Below, piece by piece: positions 1 to 8,204 of a stretch of DNA of 64,000 nt. Below the pieces are notes generated by a model. It did not search any database. It was not told where the DNA came from and worked only from the letters and a program-made list of their open reading frames with translations. How positions within the stretch are numbered: position 1 is the stretch's first letter; every line of letters starts with the position of its first letter. The stretch covers positions 1-64,000 of the forward strand of contig JARLGY010000064.1 in NCBI GenBank assembly GCA_031292525.1. Reading direction: 5' to 3'. Made by a program: the position numbers and the translations under genes. Origin of the DNA: Flavipsychrobacter sp. (GTDB taxonomy: Bacteria; Bacteroidota; Bacteroidia; Chitinophagales; Chitinophagaceae).

Positions 1-985
1 AACCTGTGCCTGCAGCAGTAGTAGATGGTATAGTACCGGTAATAGTACCAGAACTCGTTGATGTAACACTGCCGATATTTACAGGACTCGAAAAACTACC
101 CGAAGAATTAGACAACTGAAGCGTAAAGGTGTTGGTACTACTGTAACTTCCAGACTCTGTATATGGCACAGAGATGGTACCACCAGCACACTTTAATGTA
201 TCGGTGAACGGCTGATTTATTGTTATATCATTACCATTGCAACTAGAGCCTATTGCGGCGTCTGATAAAACACCATTCCATATTTTTATGTTATCTATAG
301 CACCATTCAGCCAATACGGAAAAGTTGTTCCCCCAGCCGGATAATAACCAAAACTAAGTATGGGCTGAATACTATTTATATTGCTATAATTAAAAACACT
401 AGCAATTAAAACAGAATCAATAGCAGTGCCATTAATATACAACTTCATTTTACTTCCGTCGTAAGTGACTGTATGGCAATACCAAACCCCAGGTGTGATA
501 TAATTACCATCATGAACACCAACAGTAGCAGTACCAGAAACACCATCTACAAATTCAGTATTGTTAGGACTGTATGTCGAACAACTATTATCGTGAGGAT
601 TATCGCCGATACCCATGTTATACCACGTGTTTGTTGCCTGGGCACCGCGATTAACAATAAATTCCGCCTGGCATGTATTGGGGTTAAAACTATCAATTTT
701 AACAACTGCCTGGATTGTAAATGTTGACAGATTCAATATTGAATCATAGGGAACATCAATATGCGAACTAGTCCCATTAAAATGATATGCAGTATTCGCT
801 GTTCCTGCCTGACCTGAAGTTAGTGTTGCATTGTAAACCGTCCCGTTCAAGCCATGCCCTGACCCATCATTAGCATTGCCATTAAAATTCCATGAACCAA
901 CAAGGGTTTGGGCATTTACAAAAGAAGAAGAAAATAGGGCAAAGCAGAGTGCAAATACATGCAAATGCGTAAAATATCTGTTCAT
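1..985 (-). CDS. Secreted LamG-domain protein, 3' end beyond the window
   Basis: The frame is open on the minus strand from an ATG at 985 to the window edge, so about 328 residues are visible and the C-terminus is missing. It starts with a signal peptide (MNRYFTHLHVFALCF..., cleavage probably after VNAQ near residue 26). Residues about 30-220 resemble a LamG/concanavalin-like jelly roll: GSWNFNGNANDGSGHGLNG at the front, AYHFNGTSSHIDVP, WYCHTVTYDGSKMKLYINGT and GAIDNIKIWNGVLSD. A Ser/Thr-rich beta segment follows, of the kind repeated in large gliding and adhesin-like proteins of Bacteroidota. The likely role is a cell-surface or secreted carbohydrate- or protein-binding protein exported by Sec and then T9SS. 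The T9SS part is inference because the sorting domain lies outside the window. Divergent from the arginase gene. Confidence 0.8.
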   Translation of the reverse strand, partial: MNRYFTHLHVFALCFALFSSSFVNAQTLVGSWNFNGNANDGSGHGLNGTVYNATLTSGQAGTANTAYHFNGTSSHIDVPYDSILNLSTFTIQAVVKIDSFNPNTCQAEFIVNRGAQATNTWYNMGIGDNPHDNSCSTYSPNNTEFVDGVSGTATVGVHDGNYITPGVWYCHTVTYDGSKMKLYINGTAIDSVLIASVFNYSNINSIQPILSFGYYPAGGTTFPYWLNGAIDNIKIWNGVLSDAAIGSSCNGNDITINQPFTDTLKCAGGTISVPYTESGSYSSTNTFTLQLSNSSGSFSSPVNIGSVTSTSSGTITGTIPSTTAAGTG

Positions 986-1104
986 AATGAAAATAAAAAA
1001 CAATATTAAGAAATAATATTCAATGTAAATAATACCATTATACTAATATCCAGCATAGTAATTTATTGTTAATGAGGAGTGTTTTTGCTGTAACAGGAAT
1101 GGCC

Positions 1105-1112
1105 TATATTTG
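1105..1112 (+). promoter_or_regulatory. Bacteroidota -7 box for arginase gene
   Basis: TATATTTG matches the TAnnTTTG -7 element of Bacteroidota primary-sigma promoters. It lies 8 nt before the ATG at 1121, so the mRNA would be nearly leaderless. I see no clear -33 element. Confidence 0.5.
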
Positions 1113-1120
1113 AAGTCTGT

Positions 1121-2068
1121 ATGCGCAATATAAAGATCATCGAAGTACAATCTGAGATAGGTGCCGGCACACGAGGTGCGAGCCTGGGTATTGACGCTAT
1201 TAAAATAGCTGCCCTTGATTTTATGAGCAGCTTTTTTGTAAACTTTCCTTCAGAAATTGTGCAGACGGAGAACAGGCTATTATACGAACCTGTAGCATCG
1301 CCATATGCAAAACGGATACAAGGGGTATATACTATGTACGATCGCGTATCTAAGGCGGTATGCGATACTATAAAATCAGGAATCTTTCCTTTGGTACTGG
1401 CGGGCGACCATAGCACAGCAGGAGGTACAATTGCCGGTATAAAAATGGCCAAGCCGAAAAGCAGGCTGGGGGTAATATGGATAGATGCTCATGCTGATCT
1501 TCACTCTCCATATACGAGCCCTTCAGGTAATATGCATGGCATGCCATTGTCAACCGCCCTTGGAGAAGACAATGTAGAATCTCAGATGCATAACCCTGAC
1601 CCACAAACAGTTGAATACTGGAACAAGCTAAAGAATATAGGGAAGATACAACCTAAAATAGGCTATGAAGACCTTGTATATATTGCGCTACGCGATATAG
1701 AAAAAGAAGAAGAGCATATAATCAAGAAGAACAATATCAAGGTAATCTCGGTACAAGAAGTAAGAAGAAAAGGCGTGGAGAATGTAGTTCGACAAACATT
1801 TATGCACCTGAGTAACTGCGATGACATTTATGTAACTTTTGATGTGGATAGCCTAGACAGCTCAATATCAAGAGGTACAGGAACACCAGTAAGTAACGGA
1901 TTAAAAGAACGTGAAGCCGAAGACTTGCTAGCATCGTTCATGCAAAACCATAAAATATGCTGTTTTGAAGTGGCAGAAGTAAACCCGACCCTGGATAAAG
2001 AAAATATGATGGCAGAAATTGCCTTTCACATCTTGCAACGCAGTGTAAACATCCTACTGCTGAATTAG
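1121..2068 (+). CDS. rocF: Arginase family protein (probable arginase)
   Basis: A cytoplasmic ureohydrolase, probably hydrolysing L-arginine to ornithine and urea with a binuclear Mn centre. The metal ligands are visible: H97 in AGDHS, D122/H124/D126 in WIDAHADLHSP, and D241/D243 in VTFDVDSLDSS. SGNMHGMPLS (about 135-144) is the arginase-type substrate loop, which favours arginase over agmatinase or formimidoylglutamase. The 315-residue length is normal for the family. The ATG at 1121 follows a -7 box by 8 nt. The gene stands alone, with no arginine or histidine pathway neighbours. Formimidoylglutamase remains possible because the families are close, and hutI lies far away in the same window. 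Confidence 0.85.
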   Translation: MRNIKIIEVQSEIGAGTRGASLGIDAIKIAALDFMSSFFVNFPSEIVQTENRLLYEPVASPYAKRIQGVYTMYDRVSKAVCDTIKSGIFPLVLAGDHSTAGGTIAGIKMAKPKSRLGVIWIDAHADLHSPYTSPSGNMHGMPLSTALGEDNVESQMHNPDPQTVEYWNKLKNIGKIQPKIGYEDLVYIALRDIEKEEEHIIKKNNIKVISVQEVRRKGVENVVRQTFMHLSNCDDIYVTFDVDSLDSSISRGTGTPVSNGLKEREAEDLLASFMQNHKICCFEVAEVNPTLDKENMMAEIAFHILQRSVNILLLN

Positions 2069-2140
2069 ACTTATCTGCCATCTACTTTCGGGGTGAGTGA
2101 CATTGCAAAAAAAATAATAAATTCAGTGAATTTTGAGCGT

Positions 2141-2169
2141 CGCCGCCAGGGTTATTTTCCCTGGCGGTG
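2141..2169 (+). terminator. Hairpin after arginase gene
   Basis: Arm 2143-2151 (CCGCCAGGG) pairs perfectly with 2159-2167 and extends one more G-U and one C-G pair; the loop is 7 nt (TTATTTT). It lies 73 nt after the arginase stop. No U-run follows, so intrinsic termination is uncertain and a structured mRNA end is the alternative. Confidence 0.45.
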
Positions 2170-2372
2170 TGCTAATAGAATCAGGTACTTAGGAGGTAAT
2201 AGGGCCAATCCAGGGGCTGGCATTTTGGTTCGTACATATAGAGACGTAACCTTAAAAGAAATGGTTAGTAACCATTTTATATTTTTATTATGATAATTAA
2301 GAAGTGATAAATGCTTGTTTAGGGCAACGAGGATAAGCATAAGATTCCCTTCAGAATTCAGCACGCAATCTT

Positions 2373-2380
2373 TACATTTG
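2373..2380 (+). promoter_or_regulatory. -7 box for the BNR-type T9SS protein
   Basis: TACATTTG fits TAnnTTTG and lies 29 nt before the ATG at 2410. No obvious -33 TTTG at the expected distance. Confidence 0.45.
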
Positions 2381-2409
2381 TATTTGCTGTAGCAATTAAA
2401 AATCCATCC

Positions 2410-4557
2410 ATGAAAATCAAGACCCTTTTATTATTTATCCTTTTCCCTATTACATTGTCGGCGCAATGGACAAAAACAGCCGGCCCCGTTGAAACTGATG
2501 CGACCGCCATAGAAATTGCCGGAACAAGGCTATATCTGGGCACCAACAGTAACGGCCTTTTTACCTCATTAGATAGTGGTGTCAGTTGGAAAAATGTTGC
2601 CACTTATCCGGATAGTGCTGCCCCAAAAACAATTAACCGTCTTGTATATCATTACAACCCGTTTATGTTTGCATCGTATCTATTTGTTGCAAATACTGAC
2701 CATATTTATTCGTCGATGGATAATGGCATCTCATTTCAATACGCAGATACCAGCCTGCCAGACACCTTGAAAAACTTCAACTTGTTTAATGTAAATGGTT
2801 CGCTTTATTCTACAGCACAGGTAGTTGACCCTGTAACCTTCAATACCAATACAGAGCTTTTTTATTTTAACGACTATACTAGCTTATGGCAACAAGTAAA
2901 CAACCTGCCCACAGGTTACCAGGTCACCAGTGTAGCTGCATTGCATGACACTCTTTACTGTGCGGTATTTGGCCACGGCATATACAGAACACATAATAAT
3001 GGTTTTATGTGGGATTCGCTGAACGTAGCTAACGGATTGCTGGCAAGTAATAATATAAGACTGCTGGCTACATACGGCCAGGAATTATATGCAATGGCTT
3101 ACGATAATTCGCCAGTTCTTTATGTTACTACAAATGCGCTAACATGGACATCGGTTTTACTCTCTTTTACAGGAGGAAACATTATTAACAACATCACTGT
3201 ATTTAAAAAAACAATATGCCTTGGAAGTCCGGGAGCCATCTATATATCAAAAGATGATGGCACAAACTGGAATTCAACTACGTTACCATATTATTCTATT
3301 AATGAGGCGAAATTTAGCGGTACAGGTATAATAGCAGCAGACCCAGGTAATGGCTTTTTACATACCTCAAACGACACCACATGGACTGCATCAAACAAAG
3401 GCCTTAATTATTCGGGTACAAGCCACTTGGCTTATCCTTACAGCAATGTGTATGCAATGGATGGCTTTAATACTTTCCATACCGGCAACCACGGCAACAG
3501 TTGGGCAGAGGATACAGATATATTATTTAACATGAGCGGTATGACCCGGATGGGTGACAAAATCATTGGCTTTTCAAAATACGGGCAAAATGATTTATAC
3601 TCTTACGATCAGGGAACTACATGGAAGATAGAAACTACACCTGGCGTAGGGATACTTGTCAGTAAATCTATAGTTGACAATACTAATCGCCAGATATATA
3701 CATGGGGACAGGCAGACATTCGCCGTTCCGATGATTATGGCATAACATGGAAATCCTTATTTTACCCTAATGCGAATTCTTATCATGATACTTTGTTTAC
3801 CAGTTTAGCCAAAACCAAAACACGGCTTTGGGCTACGGTCACGGATCCTGCACCCAAGCTTATATACTCGGACGATGAAGGCAATCATTGGTCGGAAGGA
3901 GTATTGGGCTACCAGATATACAGCGTGGTTAATATAGATTCGGTTTTACTATTAGGAACAAGCAGCGGGATTAAGAAAACAACAGATATAGGCGCAAACT
4001 TTACTACTGTTTACGGTGGCGATCTTTTTTCAACCTATGTAAACGGGACTACAATTTTCAACTTCAAGGGGCCTTATGCCAACAGCATACAGTACTCTAC
4101 CGACTATGGCTCTACATGGACAGATATTTCTATACCCGACTCTGCAGGTTCTGTAAATGATCTTGTCATGGACGAAAATTACCTCTATGCGGCCACTAAT
4201 GATAAATCGGTATGGAGAAGAAGTTTGAGTAATTTAGGCATCACCTACACTCCAGATACTACGAATAACTATGGCGTAGGCGTAAATCTGCTCACTAAAA
4301 ATGAAAAGCCTGCAGTAAGCATTTTCCCTAATCCATACACAGACAATTTTAATGTGTTGGTAACCACCACAGCTACGCACTACATAGGTATAAAGATGTA
4401 CGATGCAATAGGACGTTGTGTGCAGACACTTGCGCAAAACACCTACGGACAGGGAGTGCATGCTTTTTCTGCTGGCACCGGACTAGCCTCTGGCATCTAC
4501 TATGTAACTGTAATTGTTGATGACAGCATAGCGACTAAAAAAGTTGTTCGTTACTAA
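2410..4557 (+). CDS. Secreted BNR/sialidase-like beta-propeller protein with T9SS sorting domain
   Basis: 715 residues. A signal peptide (MKIKTLLLFILFPITLSAQ) is followed by repeated units built around S-x-D-x-G-x-x-W (SLDSGVSWKN, SKDDGTNWNS, SYDQGTTWKI, RSDDYGITWKS, YSDDEGNHWSE, STDYGSTWTD). These are the Asp-box signature of BNR/photosystem-assembly-type propellers. The last ~80 residues (from VSIFPNPYTDNF to the terminal KKVVRY) form a type A T9SS C-terminal domain, with a PNP-type turn and GIYYVTV. It is therefore predicted to be exported across the outer membrane and either anchored or released. No catalytic sialidase residues (Arg triad) are apparent, so an enzymatic role is not claimed. 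The stop is 3 nt from the convergent dinB-like gene. Confidence 0.85.
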   Translation: MKIKTLLLFILFPITLSAQWTKTAGPVETDATAIEIAGTRLYLGTNSNGLFTSLDSGVSWKNVATYPDSAAPKTINRLVYHYNPFMFASYLFVANTDHIYSSMDNGISFQYADTSLPDTLKNFNLFNVNGSLYSTAQVVDPVTFNTNTELFYFNDYTSLWQQVNNLPTGYQVTSVAALHDTLYCAVFGHGIYRTHNNGFMWDSLNVANGLLASNNIRLLATYGQELYAMAYDNSPVLYVTTNALTWTSVLLSFTGGNIINNITVFKKTICLGSPGAIYISKDDGTNWNSTTLPYYSINEAKFSGTGIIAADPGNGFLHTSNDTTWTASNKGLNYSGTSHLAYPYSNVYAMDGFNTFHTGNHGNSWAEDTDILFNMSGMTRMGDKIIGFSKYGQNDLYSYDQGTTWKIETTPGVGILVSKSIVDNTNRQIYTWGQADIRRSDDYGITWKSLFYPNANSYHDTLFTSLAKTKTRLWATVTDPAPKLIYSDDEGNHWSEGVLGYQIYSVVNIDSVLLLGTSSGIKKTTDIGANFTTVYGGDLFSTYVNGTTIFNFKGPYANSIQYSTDYGSTWTDISIPDSAGSVNDLVMDENYLYAATNDKSVWRRSLSNLGITYTPDTTNNYGVGVNLLTKNEKPAVSIFPNPYTDNFNVLVTTTATHYIGIKMYDAIGRCVQTLAQNTYGQGVHAFSAGTGLASGIYYVTVIVDDSIATKKVVRY

Positions 4558-4560
4558 GCA

Positions 4561-5067
4561 TTACTTCCATGCTCCTAACAAACGTCTGATCAATATAATC
4601 TCAGCAGTGTGGTAGGCAGTATGATCGGCGATGAGTAATGCTTCGCGCAGTAAGTTCTGACCATCACCGTGCGGGAAAGGCGCATAAATATCATTGTGCT
4701 TTAGCAGCGACAAAAAATCGTTTTTGTCGCTTTCTATTTGCGCCAGCGCTTCGTCCCATTGGGTTTCACTTTCTGGTTCCTTTTCCTTTACCCAATATCC
4801 TTTGGGCCATTCCGGACTTTCGTGCTTACTGTTTTTTGAAAATTCCAATATATCCCATTGCGCAATACGAATGTGACATACCAGTTGCCAGATACTATAG
4901 GGTAAGTTATCGGGTACCACACCTCTAAGTTTTGCAGGCAGGCCTTCAATTGACTCCGAAAAACTTTTGTGTGCGTTGCTACCCTGGAGCAGTTCCGTAA
5001 GCTGTTTTATTACCGCTTTTGATTCCGTACTTTTTTCCATGTGTGCTAAGTATGATGAGCGAAGCAT
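4561..5067 (-). CDS. DinB-family protein
   Basis: A four-helix DinB/YfiT-type protein, usually a metal-binding thiol-dependent transferase or hydrolase of unknown substrate. The three-histidine metal site is visible: one His in QLVCHIRIAQWD and two in LIADHTAYHTAEI near the C-terminus. The NLPYSIWQLVCHIRIAQWDI stretch is typical of Bacteroidota members. The 168-residue length uses the ATG at 5067; an in-frame ATG at 5040 (MEKSTESKAV, 159 residues) fits the family N-terminus equally well, and the sequence does not decide between them. Convergent with the BNR protein and divergent from mtgA. Confidence 0.8.
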   Translation of the reverse strand: MLRSSYLAHMEKSTESKAVIKQLTELLQGSNAHKSFSESIEGLPAKLRGVVPDNLPYSIWQLVCHIRIAQWDILEFSKNSKHESPEWPKGYWVKEKEPESETQWDEALAQIESDKNDFLSLLKHNDIYAPFPHGDGQNLLREALLIADHTAYHTAEIILIRRLLGAWK

Positions 5068-5117
5068 AAAAGATATGCCATAAGCCGCAGTAAATATAAT
5101 TGGTTAAAAATTGTTAT

Positions 5118-5125
5118 TACTTTTG
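5118..5125 (+). promoter_or_regulatory. -7 box for mtgA
   Basis: TACTTTTG fits TAnnTTTG. It lies inside the upstream extension of the mtgA frame, so translation must start downstream of it. This supports the TTG at 5150 rather than the TTG at 5111. Confidence 0.45.
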
Positions 5126-5149
5126 ATACTCTCTTTTAAACAAAAAATC

Positions 5150-5839
5150 TTGTTTCGAAAAATACTAAAGTTCCTATTAGCGCTGTTTATTACTTCTACA
5201 TTATATATGGTGATATGCAAATGGGTGTTACCGCCTATCACAATAACACAAGCGGGGGCTATATTTGAAGGTTATGGCTTGCAGCGACATTATGTAAGTT
5301 GGAATGACATATCGCCCAATGTGAAACTCGCAGCCATGGCCAGCGAAGACCAGTTGTTTCCGGAGCATAGTGGTTTTGACTGGAAAGCGATTGATAAAAG
5401 CCTGAACGGTAAGAGCAAAAAACATAAAAAGCGCCCGGCAGGAGGTGCGGCCAGCACTATATCGCAACAGACGGCAAAAAATGTTTTTTTATGGCAGGGC
5501 TCTGGCTGGGGTCGTTATTTACGTAAGGCTCCTGAGTTCTATTTTACCTCTATGATAGAATGGACGTGGGGAAAAAAGAGGATACTTGAGGTGTACCTGA
5601 ATGTGATAGAAATGGGACCGGGCATATATGGCATAGAAGCTGCATCGCAAGCTTATTTTCATAAACCAGCTAAAAACCTTTCACGAGCAGAGGCTGCGAT
5701 GATCATTGCATGTCTGCCAAACCCTAAGAAATTTACGGTAAAACCTATGAGCAGATGGGTAGCGTGGCGGTATCCTCACATCATGGAGCAAATGGATAAC
5801 TTGCAAGGGGATGAAGATATAGATGCACTATCCAACTAA
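5150..5839 (+). CDS. mtgA: Monofunctional biosynthetic peptidoglycan transglycosylase
   Basis: A GT51 glycosyltransferase that polymerises lipid II glycan strands at the periplasmic face of the inner membrane. One N-terminal membrane helix (KFLLALFITSTLYMVI) is followed by the GT51 domain. Its motifs are SEDQLFPEHSGFDW (catalytic Glu), GGAASTISQQTAKNVFLW, KRILEVYLNVIEMGPGIYGI and SRAEAAMIIACLPNPKKF. There is no transpeptidase domain, hence monofunctional. The TTG at 5150 (229 residues) is preferred because the promoter -7 box lies at 5118-5125. The frame itself stays open upstream to a TTG at 5111, and the next ATG (5206) would cut into the membrane helix. Confidence 0.88.
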   Translation: MFRKILKFLLALFITSTLYMVICKWVLPPITITQAGAIFEGYGLQRHYVSWNDISPNVKLAAMASEDQLFPEHSGFDWKAIDKSLNGKSKKHKKRPAGGAASTISQQTAKNVFLWQGSGWGRYLRKAPEFYFTSMIEWTWGKKRILEVYLNVIEMGPGIYGIEAASQAYFHKPAKNLSRAEAAMIIACLPNPKKFTVKPMSRWVAWRYPHIMEQMDNLQGDEDIDALSN

Positions 5840-5876
5840 GCAGGCACAGTTTTTATAGTTCCTGTGAAACGAACAT

Positions 5877-6125
5877 ATGAAAACCAACCTCTTATCAATC
5901 GCATTATTATCAACCGTATTGTTTACATCTTGCGAAACCCGGACAGGCAACAATACAGGTAACAGCAATGCCATTGATTCTACAAACTTAAATGGTACTG
6001 CGCCAGCAACCTACGGGCCTGACAACCCAGCAAACGATACCTTGCCCAAAAATAACGTTGGCGATACCGGAACCAAAGCAAATACAGTTCATCATACAGG
6101 GTACGACAGCAACCTCAAAAAGTAA
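5877..6125 (+). CDS. Small putative lipoprotein
   Basis: 82 residues. A signal sequence ends in a lipobox (TVLFTSC, Cys19), followed by a low-complexity Asn/Thr/Asp/Gly-rich tail (TGNNTGNSNAIDSTNLNGT...) with no recognisable domain. The likely fate is a lipid-anchored periplasmic or outer-membrane protein. It starts 37 nt after mtgA and may be cotranscribed with it. No function can be assigned. Confidence 0.6.
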   Translation: MKTNLLSIALLSTVLFTSCETRTGNNTGNSNAIDSTNLNGTAPATYGPDNPANDTLPKNNVGDTGTKANTVHHTGYDSNLKK

Positions 6126-6143
6126 TATCTTAGAGATAGCCCG

Positions 6144-6188
6144 GCAGCTATAAAATCAATTCACGATGAGAAATGATTTTATAGCTGC
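6144..6188. terminator. Convergent hairpin between lipoprotein and hydrolase
   Basis: A perfect 15-bp inverted repeat (6144-6158 with 6174-6188) around a 15-nt loop. It overlaps the last codons of the minus-strand hydrolase and lies 18 nt after the lipoprotein stop. There is no strong U-run on either side. Confidence 0.45.
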
Positions 6189-7025
6189 AACTATTTGTTT
6201 CGCCCCTTTGCCATAAATCATTGTTTGGTGATTGCCCCATATAGGTATATACTTAGCATCCCTCATCATTTCAACCGATTGTTTTGCTTTTTCATCTGGC
6301 AATAACGGTTGCCCCATAGTATAGTCATCTTCAGCATTTAATAAGATAACTGGTTGCGTAACCCTCTGCACATAGTAGGGCCATGAGATATTAAACACCG
6401 CGTACGAGATCTCAAGTATGTCGGTAAGGTTATTAAGTGGTCTTACAGTACCGTCAGGATTTACACGAACATCTGCACGATAGTAACTTAACATTTCATT
6501 ATCCCATATCGTATTATAGGGGGCTTCTTTTACAGTTTCTATATAATCATCGAAAGACGGATAGGTAATATTAAAACGCCCCATGGCAAAAGAGAGCATT
6601 TGAGGTGCATTGGGGTTCATTTCTGCGGCCGCATCTATTATGATCAGTTTTTCGACAACCGAGGGATACATTACAGAAATATAAAAAGCCAGCAGCCCAC
6701 CAAACGAATGGCCGGCAAGTACTACCCTCTTTAATTGGAGATGATTAAGCAGGCCAATGATATCGCGAGCGTGGTCTTCTATACTATACCTAAAAGCCGG
6801 GTGCTCACTCAGTCCTCTACCACGCAAATCCGGACTGATGATTCTAAAATCCGGGCTAAGGCCTGCTGCTACCAAACCATCGAAAGCATGGGCGTTGGCC
6901 GTGAGGCCATGCATGATCAATATAACGGGACCATCACTGGCATAATCAATATAGTGAAGATTAATGTTATTAACCTCTATAAAATGATCGGTGGCTTCTA
7001 CCCTTTCTATGGGAGATTGCTCCAT
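6156..7025 (-). CDS. Alpha/beta-fold hydrolase
   Basis: 289 residues from the ATG at 7025 (MEQSPIERVEATDHFIEVNN). The frame is open further upstream to 7193, but that extension lies inside the neighbouring dehydrogenase gene and does not look like an alpha/beta hydrolase N-terminus. The catalytic triad is visible: nucleophile Ser in VVLAGHSFGGLLAF, Asp in LLNAEDDYTM, and His in IWGNHQTMIY. The oxyanion-region motif is LIMHGLTANAHAFDGL, and RIISPDLRGRGLSEHP is typical of the esterase/haloperoxidase/epoxide hydrolase branch. The substrate is unknown. It follows 3-hydroxybutyrate dehydrogenase on the same strand at 76 nt. Confidence 0.85.
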   Translation of the reverse strand: MEQSPIERVEATDHFIEVNNINLHYIDYASDGPVILIMHGLTANAHAFDGLVAAGLSPDFRIISPDLRGRGLSEHPAFRYSIEDHARDIIGLLNHLQLKRVVLAGHSFGGLLAFYISVMYPSVVEKLIIIDAAAEMNPNAPQMLSFAMGRFNITYPSFDDYIETVKEAPYNTIWDNEMLSYYRADVRVNPDGTVRPLNNLTDILEISYAVFNISWPYYVQRVTQPVILLNAEDDYTMGQPLLPDEKAKQSVEMMRDAKYIPIWGNHQTMIYGKGAKQIVAAIKSFLIVN

Positions 7026-7101
7026 CTTTAATACAATTAAATGTTTCAGCACATGGCGATAGCCACGTGCTAAAACAACGTGTAAAATGAAATACTGTGT
7101 T

Positions 7102-7872
7102 TTACTGAGCCGTCCAACCTGCATCAACAGGCATTGCCACGCCGGTAAAAGTAGCGGCAATATCTGAGGCCATAAAAATTGCAGTTTGCGCAATCAACTC
7201 AACCGGAATGAACTGTTTCACTGCATGACGCGCTAGTATTACTTTTTCAAGCACCTCCTGTTCACTCATGCCATGGGCCTTCATCTGGTCTGCTATCTGG
7301 TTTTTCACAATTGGCGTTTCTACATAGCCTGGGCATATAGCATTGCAGGTGATACCAAACGGTGCACCTTCAAGGGCCATGGTTTTTGTAAAACCAACTA
7401 TACCATGCTTGGCAGCTACATATGCACTCTTAAATTCAGATGCACGAAGCCCGTGTGCAGAAGCAATATTAATTATGCGACCGAAACCCTTCTCCTTCAT
7501 GGTGCCCCAAGCCGCCTTTGTTGCATGGAAAGCAGCGGTAAGATTAATTGCTATAATGTCATTCCATTTTTGCTCCGGAAATTGATCTATAGGTGCAACA
7601 TATTGTATACCGGCATTATTTACCAATACATCTAATCCGCCAAAAGTACTGATGGCATCTGCTACAAGTGTACGTATAGCTTCGGGCTGCAGCATGTTTG
7701 CAGGGGAAAAGGTGTGTTTGATATTAAATTCATCAGCAACCTGCTGTGCTATTTCGGCACCATTTGCTTCCAAACCGTTAAAAGCAATATTATAACCTTG
7801 CGCGGCAAATGCTTTGGCAATTGCAAGGCCAATACCGCTGGTACTACCTGTAATGAGGATAGTTTTTGACAT
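7102..7872 (-). CDS. 3-hydroxybutyrate dehydrogenase (SDR family)
   Basis: An NAD-dependent short-chain dehydrogenase, 256 residues, interconverting D-3-hydroxybutyrate and acetoacetate. Motifs: Rossmann TGSTSGIG (8-15), NNAGIQYVAPI, catalytic Ser in NIASAHGLRAS, and YVAAK (Tyr-x3-Lys). The stretch CNAICPGYVETPIVKNQI and the following helical insert (QMKAHGMSEQEVLEKVILAR) are characteristic of HBDH rather than generic SDRs. The C-terminus TGVAMPVDAGWTAQ fits too. It is likely to serve PHB/ketone-body turnover, and the downstream alpha/beta hydrolase could be functionally linked (inference). A TACTTTG box with one base less spacing than the -7 consensus lies about 30 nt upstream. Confidence 0.87.
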   Translation of the reverse strand: MSKTILITGSTSGIGLAIAKAFAAQGYNIAFNGLEANGAEIAQQVADEFNIKHTFSPANMLQPEAIRTLVADAISTFGGLDVLVNNAGIQYVAPIDQFPEQKWNDIIAINLTAAFHATKAAWGTMKEKGFGRIINIASAHGLRASEFKSAYVAAKHGIVGFTKTMALEGAPFGITCNAICPGYVETPIVKNQIADQMKAHGMSEQEVLEKVILARHAVKQFIPVELIAQTAIFMASDIAATFTGVAMPVDAGWTAQ

Positions 7873-8204
7873 TAGAAAATGAGTTTAAAAATACGCGGCA
7901 AAGTAAGTATTTTACTTTCAAACAGCATTATAGGCTTATAAGTTTTAAAACATTAAAAAAACAACCTGTAATATTTACTTCTTCTGCCTTGCCAAATATG
8001 CAAAAGCTATACTACTCAAATTACCAATACCCATAAACCACAATGTTAAGACTGATTACTACATTGTAAGTTTAGCCCAATACGTAAAGCGCGGCAAGAA
8101 ACTGCAATTTAATGGCGTATATCCTTTTTCTTTTATTAATTTTGCACTCCCGTTCAAACGGGGAAGCCAAAAGCTTGATTTGAATTATTTGAATTTTTAT
8201 ACCC
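7873..8204. other. Divergent intergenic region
   Basis: 332 AT-rich bases between the dehydrogenase and ffh. Apart from the ffh -7 box I see no gene, RNA or repeat. Confidence 0.5.
8137..8144 (+). promoter_or_regulatory. -7 box for ffh
   Basis: TAATTTTG fits TAnnTTTG. It lies 60 nt before the ATG at 8205, giving a short leader. Confidence 0.5.

Larger units (their letters stand above)
2069..2409. other. Intergenic region with one hairpin and a promoter
   Basis: There is no convincing gene in these 341 bases. A GTG-started frame at 2093-2293 runs straight through the hairpin at 2141-2169 and looks non-coding. The rest is AT-rich and ends in the -7 box of the next gene. Confidence 0.5.

Noticed and set aside
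473-727. 84-codon plus-strand frame
   Set aside because: Antisense to the LamG protein, which reads as a coherent signal peptide plus domain on the minus strand.
1121-2068. Formimidoylglutamase (hutG) as identity of the arginase-family gene
   Set aside because: The SGNMHGMPLS loop is arginase-like, and the only hut gene (hutI) lies 56 kb away. Not completely excluded.
2093-2293. 66-codon frame after the arginase gene
   Set aside because: GTG start, runs through a perfect hairpin, no recognisable sequence and no ribosome-binding site or promoter.
7026-7193. 56-residue N-terminal extension of the alpha/beta hydrolase
   Set aside because: It lies within the dehydrogenase gene and adds a non-homologous segment. 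The ATG at 7025 matches the family start.
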